Below the pieces are notes generated by a model. It did not search any database. It was given only the letters and a program-made list of their open reading frames with translations, and was not told the origin of the DNA. Of a DNA stretch of 64,000 nt, positions 9,141-16,994 are shown piece by piece. The DNA is from Bacillota bacterium. Its GTDB lineage: Bacteria > Bacillota > Clostridia > Lachnospirales > Lachnospiraceae. The first letter of the stretch is position 1, and each line of letters opens with the position of its first letter. The stretch is taken from the NCBI GenBank assembly GCA_023435895.1, contig JAEZLH010000026.1, forward strand, positions 53,852 to 117,851. Direction: 5' to 3'. A program made the translations under genes and the position numbers.

Positions 9141-9232
9141 TGTTAAAGGGAGTAGTTTTAATGCGTTACTCAACAGTCGCGGCAGTAAGCCTGGGGACGC
9201 ATACCAATTTATGGTTACAAGACTTTTCAAGG
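9141..9232 (+). ncRNA. yybP-ykoY manganese riboswitch
   Basis: The leader carries the conserved first-loop sequence AAAGGGAGTAG (9145-9155), an outer helix TGCGT/ACGCA (9162-9166 with 9197-9201), a small hairpin ACCA/TGGT and the conserved ACAAGAC element (9217-9223). This is the yybP-ykoY layout, a family known to sense Mn2+ and often found upstream of P-type ATPases and TerC/UPF0016 exporters. The ACAAGAC element overlaps the 5' arm of the following terminator, so metal binding should favour read-through (ON). Confidence 0.78.
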
Positions 9233-9276
9233 GATTTATTTTATTAAGTAAATCCCTCGAAAAGTCTTTTTTGTTT
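9219..9276 (+). terminator. Expression-platform terminator of the Mn riboswitch
   Basis: AAGACTTTTC and GGGATTTA pair with TAAATCCCT and GAAAAGTCTT around a short loop, followed by TTTTTT. The 5' arm begins inside the aptamer, which makes the two structures mutually exclusive. Confidence 0.82.
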
Positions 9277-9488
9277 ATTAGAAGGTACACTCATAAACAA
9301 AATATAATGCCCCTCATATATGTATCCTTAATAACCATAGAATATGCTTTTTTTTCCTACTGTATAAAGGAATAAATCGAAGCAAATTAATCTCGTGATT
9401 CTATATTGAGTACATTTATTAAAACTACGGCGGCAATAATAAAACTGTTCGGAATAATTAATTTTTAAATACATCAAGGAGGATAAGA

Positions 9489-12098
9489 ATGAAGCAATGG
9501 TTTAAAATGAGTCAAGAGGAAGTCCTTAAGGAGTTTCAGACAACAACGGAGGGTTTGACTTCCGAACAGGCTATAAAAATTCGAGAAGAAAAAGGAGAAA
9601 ATGCATTATTGGAGGCAGACAAGAAAGGTGTGCTTCAGGTCTTCTTAGAACAGTTTAAAGACTTATTAGTTATTATTTTGATTATTGCGGCGATTATTTC
9701 TTTGTTTTCTGCTCATATCGAGAGCACCATCGTTATTTTCGCAGTTATTATATTAAATGCACTATTAGGAACGATTCAGCATGTAAATGCAGAAAAATCC
9801 TTGGAAAGTTTAAAGAAGTTATCCTCCCCTAATGCGAAAGTTTTAAGGGATGGAAAGAAAGTGGAAATTCCAGCGAAAGATGTTGTTCCTGGCGATATCC
9901 TTTTACTGGATGCAGGTGATCTGGTCGCAGCGGATGGAAGAATACTAAGTAATTATTCCCTGCAGGTAAATGAAAGTTCTTTAACCGGAGAGTCTACCAA
10001 CGTAGATAAAAGTGAGGAAACCTTGCATAGTGATGCAGCTTTAGGTGATCGCATCAATATGGTATTCTCCGGTAGCCTTGTAACCTATGGGCGTGCGACA
10101 GTTTTGATTACAGATACCGGTATGAATACAGAAATCGGTAAAATAGCTGGTTTAATGAATGATACTAAGGAGAAAAAGACTCCACTTCAAATTAGTCTTG
10201 ATAATTTCAGCAGTAAATTAGCTATGGTTATCATGGTAATCAGTGCCTTCGTATTCGTTCTCAGCATGTTGCGTGATATGCCGGTGCTGGATTCACTGAT
10301 GTTTGCTGTGGCATTAGCAGTGGCGGCAATTCCGGAAGCTTTGGGTTCCATTGTAACAATAGTACAGGCTGTCGGCACACAGAAGATGGCTAAGGAACAG
10401 GCTATTATCAAAGAGCTGAAAGCAGTGGAAAGCTTGGGTTCTGTTTCCGTTATTTGTTCCGATAAAACTGGTACACTTACACAGAATAAGATGACTGTAC
10501 AGCAGGTATACATCGACGAGCAAACTCTTGACTTTGATGAAATTGATTTAAAAAATCAGCTGCACCGATATCTGTTATACAACGCAATATTGACCAATGA
10601 CGCTTCCATTTACAACGGCGTAGCAATTGGAGATCCTACGGAATATGCATTGCTGGAAATGGCACGAAAGATCCAGGTTCTGGACGAAGAAATACGCGGG
10701 ATGATGACAAGGCTGGAAGAAATACCTTTTGACTCCGATCGAAAACTCATGAGTACCAAGTATGAATTAAGAGGGATTCCTACCATACTCACAAAAGGTG
10801 CTTTGGATGTCTTATTAGATCGTACTATTAAAATTCGCACTTCAGCAGGGATTCGAGAGCTTACCGAGCAGGACAAAATCAATATACTGAATAAAAACAG
10901 AGAGTTTTCCGAAAATGGACTGCGTGTACTAGCTTTTGCATATAGAGAGGTATCCAAAGAAGATACACTTACCCTGGAAAATGAATGTGATTATACCTTC
11001 ATTGGTCTGATCTCTATGATTGATCCGCCTAGAGTGGAATCAAAGGAAGCGGTTGCCGATGCAAAACGTGCGGGAATACGCCCGGTTATGATTACTGGTG
11101 ATCATAAAATCACAGCAGTAGCCATAGCAAAACAAATAGGTATCTATGAAGAAGGCGATCTTGCCTATACCGGAGCAGAACTGGATGCAATGAGTGAGGA
11201 AGAACTGGATTCCAAAATCAAGGATATATCAGTATATGCAAGAGTATCTCCGGAGAATAAAATCCGTATTGTAACCGCATGGCAAAGAAAAGGAAATATT
11301 GTTGCCATGACCGGTGATGGTGTAAACGACGCTCCAGCACTCAAGAAAGCAGATATTGGCGTTGCCATGGGTATTACAGGAACAGAAGTATCAAAGGATG
11401 CTGCAGCCATGATTTTATCCGATGACAATTTTGCAACGATTATAAAAGCGGTAGCAAACGGACGAAATGTGTATCGTAACATAAAAAATGCAATTCAGTT
11501 TCTGCTATCCGGTAATATGGCAGGTATCATCAGTGTATTGTATACCTCATTAATGGCATTGCCAGTTCCCTTTAAACCAGTACATCTTTTGTTTATTAAC
11601 CTGTTAACTGATTCCATGCCTGCCATTGCAATCGGTATGGAACCACCGGAAGATAATTTGCTTTCCCAAAAGCCGAGAGATCCTAAGAGCGGTATTTTAA
11701 ACAAAGAATTTTTGTCCATATTACTAATTCAAGGTGGTTTGATTGCGGTTGCTACCATGACAGCATTCTATATTGGCTACAATCAAGGAAATGAATTGGT
11801 TGCCAGCACCATGGCATTTGCTACACTCACCATGGCAAGACTGTTCCACGGATTCAACTGCCGCAGCTCCAGATCCATCTTTCATATTGGATTTGCGAAA
11901 AACTGGTATAGTTTAGGCGCTTTCCTCCTAGGTACACTTTTGTTAAATCTTGTACTGTTTGTACCATTTCTTCAAAGAGTATTTGAGGTGGCCAAGCTTA
12001 CCGGAACACAGATTGGCTTAATTTATGCACTTGCAATCATTCCTTCCGTATTAATTCAAATCAGTAAGCTGGTTCGTGGGAATAAAAATAAGAAATAA
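9489..12098 (+). CDS. P-type (P2A) cation-transporting ATPase, probable Mn2+/Ca2+ exporter
   Basis: An 869-aa P2A ATPase. It has the actuator motif LTGES, the phosphorylation motif DKTGTLT (Asp325), the nucleotide-binding KGALD, TGDHKITA, the hinge TGDGVNDAPALKKADIG, and paired N- and C-terminal membrane helices. The M4 ion-binding segment reads AIPEALGSI, as in SERCA/PMR1-type pumps that carry Ca2+ or Mn2+. Control by an Mn2+ riboswitch argues that its physiological job is Mn2+ efflux, as established for a Lactococcus homologue. The ATG follows AAGGAGGATAAGA. The 5' leader is about 370 nt. No other gene shares the transcript. Confidence 0.88.
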   Translation: MKQWFKMSQEEVLKEFQTTTEGLTSEQAIKIREEKGENALLEADKKGVLQVFLEQFKDLLVIILIIAAIISLFSAHIESTIVIFAVIILNALLGTIQHVNAEKSLESLKKLSSPNAKVLRDGKKVEIPAKDVVPGDILLLDAGDLVAADGRILSNYSLQVNESSLTGESTNVDKSEETLHSDAALGDRINMVFSGSLVTYGRATVLITDTGMNTEIGKIAGLMNDTKEKKTPLQISLDNFSSKLAMVIMVISAFVFVLSMLRDMPVLDSLMFAVALAVAAIPEALGSIVTIVQAVGTQKMAKEQAIIKELKAVESLGSVSVICSDKTGTLTQNKMTVQQVYIDEQTLDFDEIDLKNQLHRYLLYNAILTNDASIYNGVAIGDPTEYALLEMARKIQVLDEEIRGMMTRLEEIPFDSDRKLMSTKYELRGIPTILTKGALDVLLDRTIKIRTSAGIRELTEQDKINILNKNREFSENGLRVLAFAYREVSKEDTLTLENECDYTFIGLISMIDPPRVESKEAVADAKRAGIRPVMITGDHKITAVAIAKQIGIYEEGDLAYTGAELDAMSEEELDSKIKDISVYARVSPENKIRIVTAWQRKGNIVAMTGDGVNDAPALKKADIGVAMGITGTEVSKDAAAMILSDDNFATIIKAVANGRNVYRNIKNAIQFLLSGNMAGIISVLYTSLMALPVPFKPVHLLFINLLTDSMPAIAIGMEPPEDNLLSQKPRDPKSGILNKEFLSILLIQGGLIAVATMTAFYIGYNQGNELVASTMAFATLTMARLFHGFNCRSSRSIFHIGFAKNWYSLGAFLLGTLLLNLVLFVPFLQRVFEVAKLTGTQIGLIYALAIIPSVLIQISKLVRGNKNKK

Positions 12099-12149
12099 TA
12101 AATAAGGAGAAGCTAGGAATATTCATATAAATCATATATAATGAAGCTA

Positions 12150-12172
12150 ATAAGCAAGATGCATTTGCTTAT
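12150..12172 (+). repeat. Inverted repeat downstream of the ATPase
   Basis: ATAAGCAA and TTGCTTAT surround a 7-base spacer. There is no U-run; it may be an mRNA 3' hairpin or an operator for the following VOC gene. Confidence 0.4.
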
Positions 12173-12243
12173 CAAAGTTCGAGGTACCACGTATCTATTG
12201 ATAAAGTCATGAAAACTTTTTAATTTGATTGGAGGAGTCAACC

Positions 12244-13128
12244 ATGCAAAAGATTATTCCACACTTGTGGTATGACAAAGAAGCACTGGAAGCGGCAAAA
12301 CTATATGTTAGCCTATTTGAAGATTCTGTGATAGTTAATGTAACGACGATACCGGATACTCCCTCAGGGGATGCTGAGATGGTAGATTTTAAATTGGCAG
12401 GAATGCAGTTTAGTGCAATCAGTGCCGGACCCTATTTTCGTTTAAATCCGTCCATATCACTCATGATTGCCTGTGAAACAGAACAAGAGGTAGATCGGCT
12501 CTATGAAAAGTTAATACCGGACGGCTTCGAACTTATGCCATTAGGAGAGTACCCTTTTAGTAAGCATTTTGCTTGGATTCAAGATAAGTATGGACTTAAC
12601 TTTCAGCTTTTTCTTGTTGAAGACATTAAGGAGCATCAGCGAATAAGACCTACTCTTTTATTTGGGGATCAAGTATGCGGCAGAGCGGAAGAAGCAATTG
12701 ATTTTTATTTGTCAGTATTTTCTGACTCAAAAAAAGGATATGTGAATTATTATCAACCTGGTGAAGCAGAAGACAGCAGAGCAAAGATTAATTATGGTGA
12801 ACTGAATATTCATGACAACCAAATTATTGTAATGGATCACGGATATGGCAGTGAAATCACCTTTAATGAAGCCTTCTCCTTCATGGTTCCATGTGATTCT
12901 CAGGAAGAAATTGATTATTATTGGGATAAGCTTTCCTATGTACCGGAGGCGGAACAATGCGGATGGCTAAAGGATCAATTCGGAGTATCTTGGCAGATTG
13001 TTCCATCCAATATGAATGATGTTATGATGAATGGAACGAATGAAGAAATCAAACGTGTAACCGAAGCATTTCTTCAAATGAAAAAATTTGATCTAGCGGC
13101 TCTTGAACGTGCCAGACTTGGAGAATAA
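12244..13128 (+). CDS. Tandem VOC/glyoxalase-fold (PhnB-like) protein
   Basis: A 294-aa cytoplasmic protein made of two related PhnB-like VOC modules (about 3-125 and 130-275). Both carry the signature of an early Leu/Phe-W/G-x-D turn, AI(D/A)FYxxxF-like helices (AKLYVSLF; AIDFYLSVF) and W-x-D-K/Q-F/YG(L/V)xxQ ends (IQDKYGLNFQ; LKDQFGVSWQ). Members are annotated as demethylubiquinone-methyltransferase-like or glyoxalase-like with no proven reaction. An upstream TTG (12229) is rejected because GGAGGAG lies just ahead of ATG 12244. It appears monocistronic. Confidence 0.75.
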   Translation: MQKIIPHLWYDKEALEAAKLYVSLFEDSVIVNVTTIPDTPSGDAEMVDFKLAGMQFSAISAGPYFRLNPSISLMIACETEQEVDRLYEKLIPDGFELMPLGEYPFSKHFAWIQDKYGLNFQLFLVEDIKEHQRIRPTLLFGDQVCGRAEEAIDFYLSVFSDSKKGYVNYYQPGEAEDSRAKINYGELNIHDNQIIVMDHGYGSEITFNEAFSFMVPCDSQEEIDYYWDKLSYVPEAEQCGWLKDQFGVSWQIVPSNMNDVMMNGTNEEIKRVTEAFLQMKKFDLAALERARLGE

Positions 13129-13174
13129 ATTGTTGCTGTACGACAAATAAATATGAATTAACTAAGGAACGATT

Positions 13175-13246
13175 AAAGCATCTTCTGAACAAGTGATACC
13201 TGGCTACTAGTACAAAAGCCGGAAACCTGTTTTGAAGGTGCTTTTC
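13175..13246 (+). terminator. Long composite hairpin, likely terminator
   Basis: CATCTTC..AACA pairs with TGTT..GAAGGTG to form an extended stem ending in CTTTTC. The interior holds a second small stem (GGCT/AGCC). It lies upstream of the HTH-SOR gene and could act as a terminator for the VOC gene or as a leader attenuator for the next gene. Confidence 0.4.
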
Positions 13247-13318
13247 TTACCGAATGAAACTCGACGGAGCGTAGATTGTCCTAATTGCAAACAGCATTTA
13301 AAATATAGATTGGAGGTT

Positions 13319-13927
13319 ATGAAATTGGATAGCATCAAAGTAGGCTCTTTATTATTACGGCTGCGCAAAGAAAAAGGTATGACACAAAAACAGGTAGGGG
13401 ATTTTATCAATGTCAGCGATAAAACTATTTCAAAGTGGGAACGTGGATTAGGATGTCCAGATATATCGCTGTTGCGTAATCTATCTGATCTTTATGAAGT
13501 AGATATTGATAAACTTCTTCAAGGAGAATTAGAACCCAATCTTAGAGACAGTGGAAATTTAAAGCGAATAAAATTCTATGTTTGTCCCCTCTGTTCCAAT
13601 GTTATTACCAATAGCGGAAATGGTAAAGTCTCCTGTTGTGGGAGAAAGCTCCTTCCCCTCAAAGGAACTAAGGCAGATAAAATGCATCCTGTACAAGTAG
13701 AAGAACTGGACGATGAATACTTTATAACCTTTCAGCACGAGATGAGTAAAACTCATTATATCTCTTTTGTAGCTCATGTAACCGGTGACCGGATGCTGTT
13801 ACTGAAGCTTTACCCCGAACAGTCTGGTAATGTTCGGATATCGAAAAGCATCGCTCCTGGGATTCTCAAAAGAAGCAATGGAAGATTATACTTTTATTGC
13901 AATCAACATGGGTTATTTGAATATTAA
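13319..13927 (+). CDS. HTH-desulfoferrodoxin (superoxide reductase) fusion protein
   Basis: About 202 aa. Residues about 5-60 form an XRE/Cro HTH (LRKEKGMTQKQVGDF, SDKTISKWERG). From about residue 80 the sequence aligns by eye with the whole of desulfoferrodoxin: the center-I-like set is YVCPLC ... VSCCG (four Cys), and the center-II ligands appear as His in KMHPV, two His in QHEMSKTHYISF, and Cys plus His in YCNQHG. All five catalytic iron ligands therefore look present, so it may reduce superoxide while binding DNA, or sense oxidants through iron. An HTH-Dx-SOR class has been noted in SOR classifications (recalled, not checked). Start ATG 13319 is close to GGAGG; TTG 13325 has better spacing; frame extension to 13232 is unlikely. 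Confidence 0.75.
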   Translation: MKLDSIKVGSLLLRLRKEKGMTQKQVGDFINVSDKTISKWERGLGCPDISLLRNLSDLYEVDIDKLLQGELEPNLRDSGNLKRIKFYVCPLCSNVITNSGNGKVSCCGRKLLPLKGTKADKMHPVQVEELDDEYFITFQHEMSKTHYISFVAHVTGDRMLLLKLYPEQSGNVRISKSIAPGILKRSNGRLYFYCNQHGLFEY

Positions 13928-13951
13928 TAGGAAGCAAATGAAAGGATTTTT

Positions 13952-14293
13952 ATGAGCGATCAATCAAAAAAAGAATTAAGAGAAAATTATAAAAGCAGGG
14001 AAATTATCGGAGGTATCTTTTCCATCCAATGTACTCCAAGCAAAAATACATGGATTAAATCTACTAAGGATTTGAATGGTCAGAAGAACAAATTTGATTT
14101 TGCTAAGATGACAAATTCCTGTTTGGATCCGTCCATGCAAAAGGATTGGAATCAATATGGTGCACAATCGTTTACTTTTACCATATTAGAAGAATTAAAA
14201 AAAGGAGAGCTTCAAACAGAGCGTGATTTTAAGAATGATTTGCAGCTTCTTCATGAAATATGGCTGGAGAAGATGAAAAGCCAGGAGAATTAA
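13952..14293 (+). CDS. Small GIY-YIG-like protein
   Basis: A 113-aa protein whose central part (GGIFSIQ ... LQKDWNQYGAQSFTFTILEEL-like pattern) matches a small Firmicutes family annotated as GIY-YIG nuclease-like. The N-terminal GIY core is degenerate (GGIFSIQ in place of GIY...YIG), so nuclease activity is doubtful. It begins 24 bases after the HTH-SOR stop with GAAAGGATTTTT ahead of the ATG, so it is likely cotranscribed with that gene. A terminator follows. Function unknown. Confidence 0.6.
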   Translation: MSDQSKKELRENYKSREIIGGIFSIQCTPSKNTWIKSTKDLNGQKNKFDFAKMTNSCLDPSMQKDWNQYGAQSFTFTILEELKKGELQTERDFKNDLQLLHEIWLEKMKSQEN

Positions 14294-14317
14294 TAAAACA
14301 ATAAATCCTAACTCTTT

Positions 14318-14346
14318 AAACACCCATCAAACGTTGGGTGTTTTTT
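14318..14346 (+). terminator. Rho-independent terminator
   Basis: AACACCCA / TGGGTGTT stem with an 8-nt loop followed by TTTTTT, after the GIY-YIG-like gene. Confidence 0.85.
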
Positions 14347-14426
14347 GATTACCAAAGTGATTTACCCCTTCTATAATCGGTGCCCCTAAAATTAAAAACA
14401 GAACAAAAAACGTATAACATAAAACA

Positions 14427-14455
14427 TTGATAAAGGTATGTAAATTTGTTATAAA
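14427..14455 (+). promoter_or_regulatory. Promoter candidate for the MBL-dehydratase-GH94 operon
   Basis: TTGATA (14427-14432), 17-bp spacer, TATAAA (14450-14455), about 100 bases before the MBL gene; a second TATAAT lies at 14459-14464. Confidence 0.5.
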
Positions 14456-14558
14456 TGTTATAATAAGTTTAACTATAAAAGATATCTTACAAATGATGAT
14501 TTTACCGTAAATCTATAATTACGAGAAAAAGTAAAACTTTATTAATATAAGGGGTGAA

Positions 14559-15191
14559 ATGATGAAAATAATCAATGATGTATATCAACTTCAAGCATCT
14601 GGACATAGCCATGTCTATCTGATTAAATCAAAAGAGAACATATTAATCGACACCGGTCTTCCCGGCTTATCTTCCAAAATTCTGAAGGAGTTAACAGACC
14701 TAGGTGTTATGCCAAAGGATTTACATAAGATACTTTTAACCCACCATGATGTAGATCATATTGGAAATGCATCAAAGCTGCAAAAAGCAACCAATGCACA
14801 GCTATGGGCACCAAGCATGGACATACCCTATATTCTTGGGGAAAAGAAACGCGAGGGAATGAAACGAATTATTCAAGGACTTATGAAAATTGAAGTACCG
14901 AATATTTCTGGTAATTATGAAGAAAACAATCCGTTGGAAGAAATCAAGGCAATTCCTGCTCCTGGGCATACACCAGGGCATACCATATTTCAGTATAAAA
15001 ACATTCTTTTTACTGGCGACATGTTTCGAATTAACAATGGAAAGCTCAAACTGATGCCTACATTTATGAATTGGAATCAAGAGGAGGTCATAAAATCCCT
15101 GAGTCTGCTTAAACAATTGAAGTATGACTGGATCTGTCCCTCTCATAGCCAGCCTACAACACTTGATAAGATAACTCTAGAGTTTCAGTAA
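14559..15191 (+). CDS. MBL-fold metallo-hydrolase
   Basis: A 210-aa metallo-beta-lactamase-fold protein. The metal motif reads THHDVDHIG, the variant in which the second His of HxHxDH is Asp. Later ligands appear in PAPGHTPGH, FTGDMF and CPSHSQP. There is no signal peptide, so it is cytoplasmic. It lies 50 bases before the IlvD/Edd gene and shares its strand and promoter region, so it is probably the first gene of that operon. By context a lactonase acting on an aldonolactone would make sense, but that is a guess. ATG 14559 or 14562 follows GGGGTGAA. Confidence 0.72.
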   Translation: MMKIINDVYQLQASGHSHVYLIKSKENILIDTGLPGLSSKILKELTDLGVMPKDLHKILLTHHDVDHIGNASKLQKATNAQLWAPSMDIPYILGEKKREGMKRIIQGLMKIEVPNISGNYEENNPLEEIKAIPAPGHTPGHTIFQYKNILFTGDMFRINNGKLKLMPTFMNWNQEEVIKSLSLLKQLKYDWICPSHSQPTTLDKITLEFQ

Positions 15192-15241
15192 AAAATCATC
15201 CTATTACAGATAGTTAGTGATAAACAGAAAGGCATGATAAA

Positions 15242-16966
15242 ATGATGTTAAAGAGTCAGGAATTAAGAGAGAAAGCACCTGAGATGGATCCTCTGAGAAT
15301 CGGAATGGGGTGGAAGGTCGAGGAATTATCAAAGCCCCAGATTATTATTGAGAGCACCTTTGGACAGAGTCATCCCGGCAGTGCCCATTTAGATCAATTG
15401 GTAGAAGCGGCTTATCAGGGAGTAAATTCCTCTGGTGGGAAAGCTGCCAAATATTTTGCAACGGATATATGTGATGGGCAGGCTCAGGGACATGACGGAA
15501 TGAACTATTCCCTCGCCTCCAGAGAATACATTGCCAATATGATTGAAATACATGTAGGAGCAACACCGTTTGACGCAGGCGTATTTATTGCAAGCTGTGA
15601 TAAGGGCATGCCTGCACATTTGCAAGCGATTGCCAGATTGGATATCCCTTCTGTAGTGTTAACAGGAGGAATTATGCAGGCAGGACCTGACATGCTTACA
15701 CTGGAGCAAATCGGTACATATAGTGCCAAGTACGAACGCAATGAGATTACCAAAGAAGAATTTGAATACTTTAAACACAATGCCTGTCCCTCCTGTGGAG
15801 CATGCTCTTTTATGGGCACTGCAAGTACAATGCAGATTATGGCGGAAGCTCTTGGTATGGCTATGCCCGGTACCGCGCTAATGCCTGCAACCGCAAAGGA
15901 ACTTCAACGCTTTGCCAAACTGGCAGGTGAGCAAGCGGTCAAACTGGCAGAATGGCATTTAAAACCCTCCTCGATTATGACAAAAGAAGCCTTTGAAAAT
16001 GCAATTATGGTTCATGCAGCAATTGCAGGCTCCAGCAATTCATTAATTCATATTCCTGCAATTGCTTATGAACTTGGGATAGATATTAACCCGGATACCT
16101 TTGATGAAATCCATCGAAAAATTCCCTACCTGCTTAATATCAGACCTAGTGGTAAGTTCCCCGGTGAATACTTTTGGTATGCCGGAGGCGTTCCTGCTAT
16201 CATGGAGGAAATCAAAGAATTCCTCCACCTAGAGGTAATGACGGTAACAGGAAAGACCTTGGGTGAAAATCTTAAGGAGTTAAGAGAAAGCAGTTATTAT
16301 GACAGCTGTTACAAATATTTATCGGATAGAAACGTAAAAAAAGAAGATATCATAAGATCCGTTCAAAATCCCATTCAAAAGGAAGGTGCAATCGCAATCC
16401 TTCGTGGAAATCTGGCTCCGGAAGGAGCAGTGGTAAAACATTCTGCACTTCCAAAAGAAATGCTTCACGTAGTACTTAGAGCACGACCCTTCGACAACGA
16501 AGAAGAAGCGCTGAATGCTGTACTGAAGAAGGAAGTTATGCCCGGTGATGCAATCTTTATTCGTTATGAAGGACCAAAGGGCACCGGTATGCCTGAAATG
16601 TTTTATACAACTGAAGCCATTGCCTCCGATCCAGAGCTTGCATCCTCTACTGCATTGATTACGGATGGAAGATTCTCAGGTGCAACAAGGGGACCTGCAA
16701 TCGGACATGTTTCGCCGGAAGCCTGTGAGGGCGGTCCTATTGCATTGGTTCAAAAGGATGATTTGATAGAGATTGACATTCCATCAAGAACCCTTCATAT
16801 CATTGGTGTCAATAACCAAAAATGCTCTCCTGAAGAGGTGACTAATATACTGACGGAACGCGCAAAAACATGGCAAAAACCAGAGCAGAAATATAAAAAG
16901 GGCGCACTTGGTGTATATACAAAACTAGCAGTATCTGCAATGAAGGGCGGATATATGCAATTATAA
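15242..16966 (+). CDS. IlvD/Edd-family [Fe-S] dehydratase, probable sugar-acid dehydratase
   Basis: A 574-aa member of the dihydroxyacid/6-phosphogluconate dehydratase family. Cluster and metal motifs are visible: DICDGQAQGHDGM, SCDKGMPAHLQ and CPSCGACSFMGTASTMQ. The C-terminal domain holds TDGRFSGATRGPAIGHV. It departs from housekeeping IlvD in several places and sits outside any ilv operon. It lies 28 bases ahead of a GH94 phosphorylase. Enzymes of this family also dehydrate gluconate and xylonate, so dehydration of a sugar acid released by that phosphorylase is the natural reading. Substrate unproven. Confidence 0.78.
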   Translation: MMLKSQELREKAPEMDPLRIGMGWKVEELSKPQIIIESTFGQSHPGSAHLDQLVEAAYQGVNSSGGKAAKYFATDICDGQAQGHDGMNYSLASREYIANMIEIHVGATPFDAGVFIASCDKGMPAHLQAIARLDIPSVVLTGGIMQAGPDMLTLEQIGTYSAKYERNEITKEEFEYFKHNACPSCGACSFMGTASTMQIMAEALGMAMPGTALMPATAKELQRFAKLAGEQAVKLAEWHLKPSSIMTKEAFENAIMVHAAIAGSSNSLIHIPAIAYELGIDINPDTFDEIHRKIPYLLNIRPSGKFPGEYFWYAGGVPAIMEEIKEFLHLEVMTVTGKTLGENLKELRESSYYDSCYKYLSDRNVKKEDIIRSVQNPIQKEGAIAILRGNLAPEGAVVKHSALPKEMLHVVLRARPFDNEEEALNAVLKKEVMPGDAIFIRYEGPKGTGMPEMFYTTEAIASDPELASSTALITDGRFSGATRGPAIGHVSPEACEGGPIALVQKDDLIEIDIPSRTLHIIGVNNQKCSPEEVTNILTERAKTWQKPEQKYKKGALGVYTKLAVSAMKGGYMQL

Positions 16967-16994
16967 GCAATTACAAAATCACAGGAGGAGTATT

